A stretch of 64,000 nucleotides of DNA, taken from Eopsaltria australis. Taxonomy: Eukaryota > Chordata > Aves > Passeriformes > Petroicidae. The position numbers were made by a program, and so were the translations under genes. Each line of letters opens with the position of its first letter. Position 1 is the stretch's first letter. Below the pieces are notes generated by a model, which saw only the letters and a list, made by a program, of their open reading frames with translations, had not been told where the DNA came from and ran no database searches. Positions 10,760 to 23,089 of this stretch are shown here, piece after piece. Location: positions 124,001-188,000 of the forward strand of contig JAVTVJ010000228.1 in the NCBI GenBank assembly GCA_034509425.1, in the 5' to 3' direction.

Positions 10760-13700
10760 TTCTTGTCTTGTTCTCTAAACCATTTTGTGTTAATCTTGCC
10801 ACAAAGACTAAAGAAATACTCAGGTATTTTACTTTGCAGGTAAAAATTTTTCTCCAAGTAGCTGGGGTTCAGCAAACTTACAAGGAACTAAAAAAAGAGA
10901 TCTTATTACATGAAGTTTCAGGCAGCCTTAATCATAACCATTGCTACCAGAATCATCTACAGTTTATAAACATGTCTATCCTCCTAGGTACTCTGTATGA
11001 CAGCACTTTGCAATATGGTGTTATTTTATGAACAACTGTTGTAATTTTTTAGTGTTGTACTTTGGAGTAGCTCCATGGTTAAACAGACTGGTTGGAAGAA
11101 TGCAGTTATTTTTGCTATTTATAATTTCTTTATAACACTACCCACTGCATGGTGCTTACAAACAAGACTTTTAGAAATAACTTTTTCATGATGTGGTTCT
11201 TAGAAAGTCCAGAGGGAATACTGTGATGTAATGGGTATGTTTTTACAGATATATATTTTTTTAATTGAAAGTGGCAGGCACATTTGGAATACATAGGAAG
11301 AATATGCTGTTCTTTAAGTGTTTTAATGCACAGATTGTATCCAATTATCCATAGCTTTAATTATTTTCTGAAGACTCCGTTCTAAAAGTATAGACATTAT
11401 AGTGCTGTTGGCTCAGGAGGATGTGTTATATTTTATTTTGAAAAAGGCTTTTTCCACCTGCCATCTCTTTATGGGTAGACCTTTTTATCTGTACAGATGA
11501 AACTAGCTGGTTATAGCAGCTCAAACATAATTAATGATCTGTTTGTGCAGAACAGTTAAGGGACAAAGAAACAGTCTCTCATTATTTCTTATTTCTCCAT
11601 CTTAAAATTAGGAGATTTTTTGACTGGCAAAAATAGATCACCAGTACTACAAGGTCTGGGTGAAGTGTACTGGTAGCAGGATTAAGAGAGTCTTGCTTCA
11701 TTTCAGACTATATGTGACCTCGGGAGATCTCAGTTATGCCTTGGGACAAAAAATCTAATGTTTCAGTTTGTAGTGGTACATTTTTCACCTTTATGTGGAC
11801 TTAAAAATGTAAATAAAACTGCTTTCTGTCAATGGGCTATGTGAAGGTTGCAGTCATATTCACCACGAGAATTCAAAGTGCCATTTGACCCATCATTGGT
11901 TCAGTAGATAACGTGTTCCATTCCCTTCCAGTAATCTAATTTGTAAGCACTTTATAGCCCAACATTTTATGCCTAGTTGTTGAAAAGTAAGAAAGAAACC
12001 TTTAAGAACTTCATTGCAGATTTATTTACAGACTGTCTGTGTATCAAATGAGAAGACTTTAGACTGCCAGGACATTTTTTATTGCGGTCTTGTAACAAGA
12101 CTGAGTATTATAAAAGATAGTAGGAATGACTAGCAAAAGAGTTCAAGGGCTCTCTGATAGTTTTACTTTAAACTTTTATGTGCTTATTTCACACAATTCT
12201 CTCAGATCATCTTTCTGGCAGATTTGGCAGAAACTGCATTCTTCTGAAACTGAAAACAAATAAAAGCTACTGTGCATGCTGTTTAGAGGTGGGGATGGGT
12301 AAACACACAGTTTTAATTGAATGGGATTTTTCTAATTTTGGCAATACAAGATCTGGGATAAGGATGAAGTTTTTTTGCCACAATACAGACTACCCAAGTG
12401 CCCACAGATTTTTCTCTGGATATCTGGAACATTTTTTGGCCAGAGCTTCAGCCGGTATTAAGTCCGGATGGTTCCCCTGATCTGGCCATATGTGACTATG
12501 CATACCTTCTGTTGTTGCTTCCTCTCTTGGCTAGCAGACAATTGTTCTGAAAGTATGTAAACTGTTAAGCTTTGAAACAGAAACAAACCCTTAAATGCTT
12601 AATGTTGGCATGAGACTTTCCTACATGCAGCTAATTCTGCATTTGCTCAGTAAAAATATTCTACATTCTCCAGAATGTGAACAATATATTTTTCTTAAAT
12701 ATTTATGTGCTGCATTATTTAGAGATTCATTTGAAACACCTGATATCAGCCGTAGGTTGGATCAGGACACTAGATTACGTGAACTGATTTGGCAATAACT
12801 TTGTTCCTGTATCCCGTGGAACACACTGAATACACTATCATGAGATTATCTCAACTGAGGTGAGAGGAACTGGTAGAAACTAACCGCTATTAGACTCTAC
12901 AAACATGTTACAGCAACGGAATTTGATGGAACACACTTCTCAGAGTCTCCCTAGATGTCCATGGGTCTCTAAAAAGTTCTGACTTGCAGTATTACGCAAA
13001 GATACTGTGGGTTAAATTTTACAAATATATTAGTTTTCTGTAGTGGGATTTCACATGGATTTTTATGTTAGGAACAGAAGGGGTAATCCTGATGGCTGGT
13101 ACTGTGGAACTCAGTACCTTTCATGAAATAGATGTCTGTAGAGTTATTGTAGAGAACATGCTTGGGGTTCTTCCTTAAAACACAACTGCATAGCCAGATG
13201 CAGACAGCTTAGATGCTTGGCTAGACTGCCTTTTGAGCTATGGGAGCAGGAAGTATCCCTAATCCTGAACATATGCAGTTAGGAAGTCAAAGTATTTGAG
13301 CAAAGAAAGAGCACCTTCCTCTTAGGTGAACTGTTAGCACGGGTGTAGCTGTGCACAAACATAATTGTTTTCATCTTAGAAATTACTCACATAGTGGCAT
13401 AGAAAAGCTCTGTGTTTGACCACACAGATACATTGTTGTTGAATTCTATCCTGAGCCTCAGCATAAATGAACAAGATGAATATTGCAACTGAGGCACAGG
13501 AGTAAAGATCTATCTTACAGAAATTGCCTTGTTCTTCCTCCTATTGACTGCTTTACTTAACCTTTGCTTACAAAGGTATTTCTAGGCTAAATAAGGGATA
13601 TGAGGTCAGTGTTTATTTGTAATATTCACAGTAAAACTCAGCTTGAAGGAAGATATGTGAAAACAAGCCTGGGAGTCTAAAGGAAATGGTTCTTGTGTTT

Positions 13701-14100
13701 ATTAACCAAGAGGGAATATTTTTCAGAATGGATGTGTTTAAAAGAAGTTTCCTGTTAAGCTCAATGAGATCTAAGAATATGTGCTGACTATAACTGAGAT
13801 TACTACATGTTTTGGAGAAGTAAAGCTTGAGGGGTTTATGTTGATTTATTTTTTTCTTTTACCTTTTTATGCCATCTTTTTGAGGAAAAGTATAAGCAGG
13901 AGAGAGCCCTAAGGGTTATAAAATGTACTCTCAATATATTATAAAAAGCAGCAAATGTGTGAAGAGAAGTATAATATTTGCCTATAGTATTTGCTAGGTG
14001 CAGTCTGATATAAAGCCCATCAATGAAATAACTGGACATTTTCCTGCACTACCACTAGACAGGTTTAACAAAGTTTTCCACAAAAAAGATTTCAGAGCTT
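10760..14100. other. Unique non-coding sequence, nothing recognised
   Basis: AT-leaning with only short unrelated frames, such as one of 100 codons from 12178. No domain pattern, splice-bounded exon or repeat family is recognised. Confidence 0.6.
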
Positions 14101-14103
14101 TGA

Positions 14104-14200
14104 AAAAAGTACAAAACCCCCTACAAACACTTCAAATCCCCCCACCCCCAACCTCCCCCGCCCTCCCCCCAATAAACCTCACAACAAAAATAAATCAGAA
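14104..14200 (+). repeat. C/A-rich low-complexity tract
   Basis: Sequence of CCCC, CAAA and ACCCCC units with few G or T bases. The densest C part is at about 14137-14171, where the minus strand has several G-tracts and so could form a G-quadruplex. A chance open frame crosses it and gives a proline-rich translation. Confidence 0.7.
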
Positions 14201-14429
14201 GTGCAGAGGAGTGAAAGCTGCTACCTATCTTGGGCTAGTTTTAGATGTTCACCTCCAAACATCTACATCACTTGTCTGGCTGACTAACCATGAGGGCACT
14301 GGTGAGGAAGTTGGAGGTGCAAAGCAGTTCCTTGCAAGTCACACTCAACAGTAATGCTGGATACTCAGTGGGACATCACACTGCAGCTACAGTGCCTCTG
14401 TGGGAGGCAATTGTCCTCTCTGTCATAAA

Positions 14430-15110
14430 CAAGGACATTCATATATAACCAGGAACAATTCACCAGTTCAGAACAGTTAATAGTATGATAACATATTTAA
14501 TCATTAATTGAAGTTGCAGACCTTATGAAATAATAAAACTGTGAGGCAGAAATAGTACAAAATATATTGATTTGTCCGTAATTGATTAAAAAAATCAAAA
14601 AAACACCCCATGAATCCCGCTCTCATTATGCCATCTCAGATTGATGTTTTGGGATATTATGTGCTTTTGCAACTAACTCATCTGTAATAAAAGGACACGA
14701 GCAGAGAAATATGAGTCAGAAAAGGATTTAAAAGCACCAAACAAATCCAATACCTCAGAAATCTATTCATAGCTCATTGTCAATGAGAGAGGCCTTGCAG
14801 AAGAATGGTAAACAATCTCTTTTCTTGGTATTAGCAGAGCTGTGCAACAATCTTTAGAAGCCAAAATGTTTTGTGTTTGACCTAAGGTGAATAGCTGGGC
14901 TGAGCTCCCTGCAAGTCTTTACACATTACTTATGTGTATATTTCTGTATTATTTTGAAGATAATAGCAGATAAACCAAAGGATATTTGCACTTGTCCATT
15001 TTATTGTTGCAAATAAATCCAGGCAGAGTTTCAGTGTTAGTAAATTTTTCACAACTATGATGAAAGGGAAATTACTTGATGTCCCTTTTTTGGATATGGA
15101 AACTGTTAGT
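14430..15110. promoter_or_regulatory. Putative conserved non-coding element (AT-rich, homeodomain-like motifs)
   Basis: Unique block with ATTAATT at 14503-14509 and GTAATTGATTA at 14578-14588, plus many TAAT and ATAAT words. CpGs are retained in GTCCGTAA, ATCCCGC and GGACACGAG. It has no long ORF and no repeat similarity. Such blocks in vertebrate gene deserts often are developmental enhancers. This call is from pattern only. Confidence 0.3.
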
Positions 15111-15226
15111 GCCAGTCAAGTGAAACAACAAAACATATTTTAAACTCTGAATATGTAACACAGGTTGCAATGAGACTCTTCACTTATATAAACATTTGCT
15201 TCCATCCTCTGGGGAATAGTGGCATA

Positions 15227-16128
15227 TCACAGAATCACAGAATATGCTGAGTTGGAAGGGACCCACAAGGATCGTCTAGTTCAACTCCTGTCCCTGCACA
15301 GGACCGTCCCCAAGAGTCACATCAAGTGCCTGAGAGCATTGTCCAAATGCTTCTTGAACTCTGCCAGGCTTGGTGCAGTGACCACTTCCCTGGGGAGCCT
15401 GTGCCAGTGCCCAGCCACCCTCTCGGTAAAAAACCCTTTTTCTAATATCTAACATAAACTTCCCCTGATACAACTGGTCCTGTCACCGGTTGCCACAGAG
15501 AAGAATTCAGTGCCTGCCCCTCCTCTTCCCCTCATGAGGAAGGTGTAACTGCTGTGAGGTCTCCCCTCAGTCTCCTCTTCCCCAGGCTGAACAGAACAAG
15601 TGACCGCAGCCACTCCTCACATGGCTTCTCCTCAAGGCCTTTCACCATTTTTGTCTCCCTCTTTTGGACAGTCTTTAATAGTTTAATGTCATTTTTTATA
15701 TTGTGGCACCCAAAACCGCCCCCAGCACTGGAGGTGAGGCCACCCCAGTGCAGAGCAGAGCAGGACAATCCCTTCCCTTGCCCAGCTGTTGATGCTGCTC
15801 CTGATGCCCCCCAGGACACTGCTGAGTCATATTTATCTTGCCCCCAGGTCCCTTTCTGTGGCACTGCTTTCCAGCCTCTCGTTCCTCAGTCTGTCTGTAC
15901 ACCCAGGGCTGCCCCATCCCAGGTTCAGAATCTGGCACTTTCCCTTTTTAAACTTCATACAGTTCTGTAATTTGTTGAGGTCTCTCTGTGAGGCCTTCCT
16001 GTCTTGGAGGGGTCAACCTCTCCTCCCACTTTTGTATTGTCTGTGAACTTGCCTAGTGTCCCTTCCAGTCCTGTGCCCAAGTCATTTATGAAGATGTTGA
16101 AAAGCACAGGACAGAGAATGAACCCCGC
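15227..16128 (-). mobile_element. CR1 LINE, 5'-truncated, frames broken
   Basis: The plus strand begins with repeated CACAGAAT units, the reverse complement of the ATTCTGTG-type 3' tail of CR1. It then reads as the reverse complement of the CR1 3' end and the end of ORF2. Minus-strand translations match the C-terminal part of the CR1 reverse transcriptase in pieces. Around 15796-15938 there is a segment with INMTQQC. Around 15560-15720 there are DIKLLKTVQKRETKMVKGLE and FSLGKRRLRGDL. Around 15410-15473 there is LDIRKRVF. The pieces lie in different frames, so the copy is dead. The 5' end (right side) stops in ORF2, the usual 5' truncation of CR1. Divergence looks moderate. The exact subfamily was not determined. 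Confidence 0.95.
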
Positions 16129-19100
16129 TACCATTACACATTGGTGAAAGTAAGAGGTCTATTTGACTTGCTTTTTGATCAGTTTTGTTTTGCTATTAAT
16201 TTTCTAATGTAATCTCTGGTGCATATTGCAAAATAGCTCAGTTCTGGAAAAAAGATGATTGTCCACTACTTGGAATGAGATAATGAGAAGTGACCTTGGT
16301 TATACCCAGAGTCTCATCTGAGACTCTCATCTGGTGTAGCTAGAGCTTACCTTATCTCCATGGTTGTACAAGTTGTGGCTGGGGCTCTTGGTTAGGGCAG
16401 AAAAAAGCTCTTTCTGCTTTACATGCTTTTGCTGGTGATAGTGGCCCAAATGTTGAGAAAAATGTAGCCTGTCAGTTCTTGGAAACCCTTGACACCTGAC
16501 ATTTACAGTGATGACTGTGCATAAGCATGAATGACATTACTTTGACGTCCCACATATGAAACACAGGTCTGTGGCTGTTTCATCTTGGTCCTGCCCCTTC
16601 TTACCTGACGTGTCAACCAGTGGAACAAGTTCTGGCTTTATTTATGCAGCTACTGGTGCTGTCCATTGCCAGTCCATGCCCGTGCTTAAGCAAAATTCAA
16701 TCAGGAGTTCAGCTGTACCTTCCTGCTGTGAAGCCTGCCCAGCTCCCTCCACATGATTCCTCTGCCCCTTTCCAAGGGCTTTCAGGAATACATGTACAAA
16801 GTGGTTTTACTTGGTACAGTAGAAGCTGTGTGGGGATTGAATACATTCAACGTATGCAAATTTGTACGAAGTCCCTTGTTATTCTGTTTGCTTTAGCATA
16901 AATACTCAGGCAGAAGACAAAATGAGAGTGACATCTGGAAAAATACATGACATACTTGGTTTAGCAGTTAAATTTCCCATTTTATTAAGAAAGTTCATTG
17001 TGGTGATGGCTGCCACATCTCTGCTTCTGTGATTATCCCAGTCTCAGTTACTGCTGCACATTCTCTGAATCAGTATCCTCGGTTGCAGCCATTCTTCTGG
17101 CATCTGAAGGGACTAAAAAATCAAGATTGTAATCTGTGAAAGATTACTGGGTATGTACATGTTTGGTTTGGCCTTGTTTCTGTCCTGTTTGAGGTTCTGC
17201 TCTCTAACCCTTTCTCCTGCTTCCTCTTCCTGGATAACCATCTCTTACTACTCCATGCAGCCATATGTAGGTGCTTTGGGACACCTGAGATTTATCTTCT
17301 CTTTCACTGCTGCATGGGGGAGGAGAGTCCCTGTGCACAACTTAAGCCATCCAAGAGAATCCTACCAAAGCAGATGATTGCTATCCTGGGAACAGGCGTG
17401 GGAGAAAAGGAGTCTGTTAAGGTGTCTCAAGCACAGGGTGAGTCTTGAAGTGGCTCAAGTGTCGAGTGTTGGGAGAACGTGGTGAGTGAGTGCAAAGGCT
17501 GGTAAAGAATGCTGTATAGCTTAAAGAATGTGTTTTCTTGTGCGGTTTTTTATCAAGGATTTTCTTCTTAGAAAGTGGACTGCCTTGTATTTTTTTAAAT
17601 CCAGGTTACTATGCAGGATTGCTTGGACAGGTGGTAACAAATTTTGATTCACAGACCTGCCAAGGAGGACAGAGCATAGGCTCCTGTGAGTAAGGATCAA
17701 TATTTCTTTGGATCAAAGTTAAGTATAAAGAGGACATACATGAACACACATTGATAGATATAAATATATGTGTGTGTACGTGACAATTAGCTTGGCCTGC
17801 TTTCATGGAAGTCCATACTAGCAGAGGGCTCTTAGCATTGCCTGTCCTTGATAGAGCTTTCAGTTTAGGGCTTGGACAGCTGAGGTATGGCTCCTCATCA
17901 AACTCTGTGTTTCAAAACATTACAGGGTGTGCTAAAGACAGGGTCCTTTGTGAAAAGGGATATACTTGCCTTCCAGATGAATCAAGAACACAGACAAGCA
18001 CTCAGGGTGCTGTTTCTTGAAGCAGGGCTGCCAGAATTCATTCTTTGTGAAGTGAGTAGAGTGTGGAATGAGGTGAATGAAAGTCTTTCGTCTTGAACAA
18101 CAAAAAAGGCTTTTGGAGGATTAAAAGTGGTGTGACTTGTTGAGATGTAACTAATTTGCTGTCTGTATGACTTGGGAAGAGAACCTTGGCCTTGGTTCTG
18201 TTCTCCCACTACCTCCCTACCTCTTCATGTGAAGCCAGGAATGTTGGAGCCAATGTTGTGTGTTCTGTCGTGGGTGCTGTATTTCTAAATCTTGGTGACC
18301 TCTGATGACTTGGAATCTTCCCAGTGGGGGAAGAATTCTCCAGTACATTGTAGCATGAGTTATATCCAGAAAAATGATGTAAGCAGGGTGTAATACCTCT
18401 GGAGTGCTCTGGCCTGGCTCCTTGGGAAAACAGGTACTTGTTTTACATGGCCCTTTTGGGCTGCCACATACCATGTGCACATATACCCAGTGAAAGGCTG
18501 ATAGACAAGTCCAGTTTTTGGCGTCCTTTTCCTTTGGCTGTAAGATAATCAAAGACTGAGACTCAGGCAGGGCCAGTTAAGTAGTGGTTGGTCTCAGGAT
18601 GCAGTTGTCAAAGGTGTGGAGAATCCTGGGAGGACAGCTGAAAGCCTGAGGGCACATCAGGATGTGTAGTTTGAGCTCATACAGTATGGTCCGGAATGTG
18701 GAGAGTACACAGGGCTTAGTACAGGTATCCCTTGGTGGGAGAAACCTAAGAAGAGAGTGATGAAAAGGGCATCACGATGTTCTGAGGCTTAATTGGTGTA
18801 CAGCCAGGGTGTTACTACAGGACATGAAAGTAATTACATAAAAGTAATTCATTTGCATGTGGTCCCATTGACTGGAGAAGTCTAGTACCCATTGGAAAGT
18901 GTGTCTGATTATAATTGTTTTGGCAAAACCCACATGAATACACTAACCCTTCTCTGTGAAATATTTCTGTGGGTTTTACCCAGGATTTGACCTTTGGCTC
19001 ATGAAGTCCAACTCATTAGATAGGGATTTTTTGGTTGTTGTTATTTACTGTTTTTCAGTAATCATCATTTCACAATGCCACCACTAAGCAGACCTTGTAT

Positions 19101-21170
19101 TTTACTTTTCTACATTTTGTAATGTTGAAAGAGCCTCATCTCACTCTTTTGAAAGTCAAAGGGAGATTGCCACTAGGCAGTAAGCATCACAGATGCATAA
19201 TTTGCAGTTACATCCATTTTCTATCTGATCCACTTTTCTCTCTGATATTTAAAAAGTAAATGAATGGGGAGATCAGAACTCTAAAGGACTTAACACACCA
19301 GTCTCAGGTAAAGCTTTATCTGCCACCAAGCTGCCATGGCTCACAATAAAGTGAATCTTTTCCTTCTATGCAAACAATTTTAAAAATTTGAAAGCCTTTG
19401 TAGGCCGAGCATTACAGGAATGCAGGTATTGCCAGGTAGAAATCTTAATTTCAATCATATGCAAGACCTGCAGTGTTAACATTCATAAGGAGTTTATGAA
19501 TAGGAATCAAGAGGAAATTACCGACTTCTTATCAATAGTCACTATTTCCTCTGTCTGCATAGAGGCTTGGAGAATAGTTGGTATCTTTATTATTAAAATG
19601 TCAAGTTATTTCTTTTGTAGATTTCTGGAGTGCATATGTTGTGTTACAGCACAAAGGGTGTGCGTTCTCTGTGCACAGGGAACACAATGTCTATTATAGT
19701 TTTTAATACAACCATTATGTGGAGTGTGGAACAAAAATAACTGGCATTCTTGGCTTTCTTCACATAGGGGGATTGCTCAGCTGTCCCTCCTCCTGTGAAG
19801 GAGAATCAGACATTGGAGTACAAGGTTTGCAAAGAAGAGATTTGTAGGAAACCTGTCAGTGCCTAGCCATAAACACTGGCAATTCTATAATGGAAAAAAG
19901 AGAGGGTGGGCTCAATGTTCCCTGCAATGATCACTGAGACAGGTTAGTATCTAGGCCTGATTTGCCTTTAGTAGTAATTTTAGAAGGGTACAACACTTAC
20001 ACCAGTGGAAAGGAAAGGAGGTTTTTAGGACAAAAATGAGCCCATTCTTTTTTAGCTTTTTCATCTTTTTTGTGAACTAGACATAGCTCTTGGTTTTCTG
20101 GACTTGAAAATTGCCTGAGGTGAGGCAATGGGTGGTGATTTCCAGAAAAAGTATGTTGTGGCTGGGGGAACTCTCTGAGACACAAATGGTTAGATGCTGG
20201 AAGGATATTATGGGGAAATATCATTATAGGCTTACCTTGGTCTTGTAATCTACACTAAGCACCTTTTGTTTACTGGTGTTGAAAACAGACCTTTGGTCCC
20301 ACCTGTTTGCTTGTCCTTGTGTGCTTCTGTGGGTGGTGGAGAATTTGCCTCACATGGTAATGGTTTCCTCCGAGTGGTGGAGGAAAGAAAATGGTTTTCT
20401 GTGCCACACCCTGAGATGGAGTGCAGCAACTAAGTCTGAGTCTTCTGGTGTCTGAATCCAGCCCTTGAAGCAGAAACAAGTATCTGAACTGCTGCAAGCT
20501 AACTATAATCAACCCTTTGCAGACAATTCTCTTTTCTGCAGCTAAAATACACTCGTGCAGGTGGATAATCTAATGCAATTTGACTATATTTTCCAACTTA
20601 AAGGGAACAGGTGTGTTATCTAAGAAACATCTGCCTCTACTCCTAAGACTAAATATTCTGGTTCAGCTGATAAAAAATAAAATTGGCAAACTCTAAAAAA
20701 ATTAACATTTTTCTATGACAAATTCGAGCTTGAGATTCACCACCTGAAAAATGAGAAGCTCATTGGGGCTTAATTTTAATTTACCTAGTTCTTTTGGTGT
20801 TCAGGCAGCTTCTTTTCATTCAAAATATTTATAAAATATGTATCACTGAATATTCCCTGACACAAAATTATGTACTCCCTTTTCATACCGTTTCTTGTTC
20901 TGATATGTTGTTCATCTACCAGATCTATTTGGTATTTACAGTCTCTGTGGGTTTCTAAAATCACTGTGTGTATTCTCAAATATGCAAAGTTCTTTTTGAT
21001 TTTTTAAAAAATAAAATTAAATAAAATAGTATCTGTATTTCAAAGCTTTAATTGAAGTTTCAACCAGCTTTGTCTATGTAGAAGTTTTGGTGTGTAACTG
21101 TACATGTGACTCTTTCCATTTTCATGTTGAGAGGATGACGTGTTTTAGAGGAAATGGTACAAAATAGAAA
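16129..21170. other. Unique non-coding sequence, nothing recognised
   Basis: Slightly higher GC than its neighbours between about 16.5 and 18.6 kb, but with no recognisable exon. Frames of up to 111 codons on both strands show no family pattern. A short duplicated word (AAAGTAATT twice, near 18828-18850) lies beside an octamer word ATTTGCAT at 18851-18858. No repeat family is recognised, although a diverged LTR cannot be excluded. Confidence 0.5.
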
Positions 21171-21179
21171 AGATACTTA

Positions 21180-21450
21180 TGTAATGAAAGAATTCAAATT
21201 ATTTTTTCCATACAGTGTGCTACAGGTTTATTTGAAATGTGGCTTTAATTACACTAAAATAGATGGACCTAATTTTCTACTGTTCACACCAATACTGACA
21301 TACCCATTTGTTGACCAGAACAATAATTAGAAAAACACCAGAGTATTACATTGACTTTCTGAGAGCATAAATGACTATCTGAAGCCCAGAATGACAAATC
21401 AAGGTCAGGGCTTATCTTGCAAATAGAAGACTAAGGAGCAGCTGGTCACC
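21180..21450. promoter_or_regulatory. Putative conserved non-coding element
   Basis: Unique AT-rich block with TAATTA at 21246-21251 and 21324-21329, ACAATA next to the second, and no simple repeat. It has no ORF of note. The word density resembles homeodomain/SOX-bound enhancers. Composition is the only basis. Confidence 0.25.
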
Positions 21451-23067
21451 ATGATTGAACCTAAAATGAGATTCTTCAGTCAGTGTTTAAACAGTTCAAG
21501 TTGTAAGAGGTAGTGAAAATCCAGTATTTCCTGTTTTGTACAACAGATACTTATAAGTGTTTAGTGCTTTTGAAATGAAAATCATTTATCTAAGTATCTT
21601 TTAATATCTAGGCCTCTCTGGGGATGTCTGACTTTATAGTCTATTTTGGTATTTTAGTACTCCTTGCAAATAAAAAATAGCCCTAGATTCTAATTCTTTT
21701 ATTTTTAAAAGAAAAAAAAAAAAGCTTGCTTTTCACAGTATGGAATTCTAAATGCAGCATATATTTGCATTTCTCTGCATTTATAGATCTGTACTGGAAA
21801 TGATGTTGAAAATAATACAGAAAAGGATTACCACCACTCTAAAAGTGAACAGAATAACATCTTTGGATATGATGATTTTTGCAGCATGCAGCATGCACCT
21901 TTTGTGAACACAAGTATCAGTTGCAGCTATTTGATCCATTTTTACTTCCTTCACTTCTAATTATTAAAGGCAACTTTAAAAACATGAAGAGTGTATGTGT
22001 AAAAATGCTCAACATATCCTTGATATTAGGATGTGCTGATACCAGGGCATGTTGAGTGATAACAGTATTCATGTGCATGGGAGTATAGAAGTGAAAACAG
22101 AACTATACTAATGTGTGTGGGAAATAGATACAGTAAATTCACTTCAGGTTGAAGAGTTTATAGATTTTCTGTGTTGATTCTCTCAATAAATGTTGCTCCC
22201 CTTTCATTGTCCCAGGTGAATAAGCTGAAGTGGAAAAATTTTCTTCTCTCTCTCTCCCCCTTTCTATATGTAAATAAAAAGATATGGGAAGTGAAATATT
22301 GATTTTTTTATAATGTGTACAAATTATATTTTCACAAATTAAAGTAAAAACACTTAATGAAAATTATTGAAGATGTGACAAACTTATTTATACTCCATTA
22401 ATTTAACTCTCTTAGGGAGAATCACAGGTTTTGAGTAGTAAAACACAGAATTGCCTAAATTGTTCAATAATGTAAGGTACGTCTTTATCCTCAGTGACAT
22501 AAAAATCACAGTTCTGGCATTTTCACAGGGTGATGAAAACAGATGTGAATTTTGGGGCCAAATCTAGCCATTTCTTGTAGTTCATGGTGAGAAGACCAAT
22601 TCTTGTTGCAGCAATGGGAAGGGACAGGGAGAGTGAAGTGTAATTTCAGATGATCAAGTGGTTTATAAATGGGCTTGTTTATAGTGAGGAAGAGCTCTGT
22701 AAGAGAAGAGCAAGAGATTTTTGCTTGAATGAGTGGCTTCATCTGTGCCTTCTAGACACCTACAGTGAATGTGATAGACTGTTTTGAAGAGTCTGTTATG
22801 GTGGGCATTGAATCAGAGACCTTCCTTTCACTTATCTTTGTGCTGACCTGATTGCTGGGAGAATTGTTACAAGGAGGTGCCAGGAAGGAGCAGAAAATAT
22901 ATGCAGCAAAGGACAAAACTATTCAGTGAATAAGGGCAAATGGTCTGAAGCATTCATGGAAATGTATATCATGATTTCCTACTTGTATACTCTTTATAAA
23001 ATCTGCAAAACCTAAGAATTACTCCCCAGCTTCTGGATTTGTGTGTGTGACTTGTGCATTTCCTGGC
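21451..23067. other. Unique non-coding sequence, nothing recognised
   Basis: It holds a short A-run (21712-21723) and a short (CT)n tract near 22245-22256. No gene or interspersed repeat is recognised. Confidence 0.6.
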
Positions 23068-23089
23068 TTTTTTTTTTTTTTTTTTTTTT
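23068..23089 (+). repeat. Poly-T tract (22 bases)
   Basis: Uninterrupted T22 after TTCCTGGC and before CACCAG. No target-site duplication or retrocopy is seen next to it. Confidence 0.95.

Noticed and set aside
13998..14354. 118-codon plus-strand frame with a proline-rich centre
   Set aside because: The composition is created by the C/A-rich simple tract it crosses. No domain pattern is visible.
15554..15970. 138-codon plus-strand frame
   Set aside because: It is the antisense of the CR1 ORF2 region. The real coding traces are on the minus strand.
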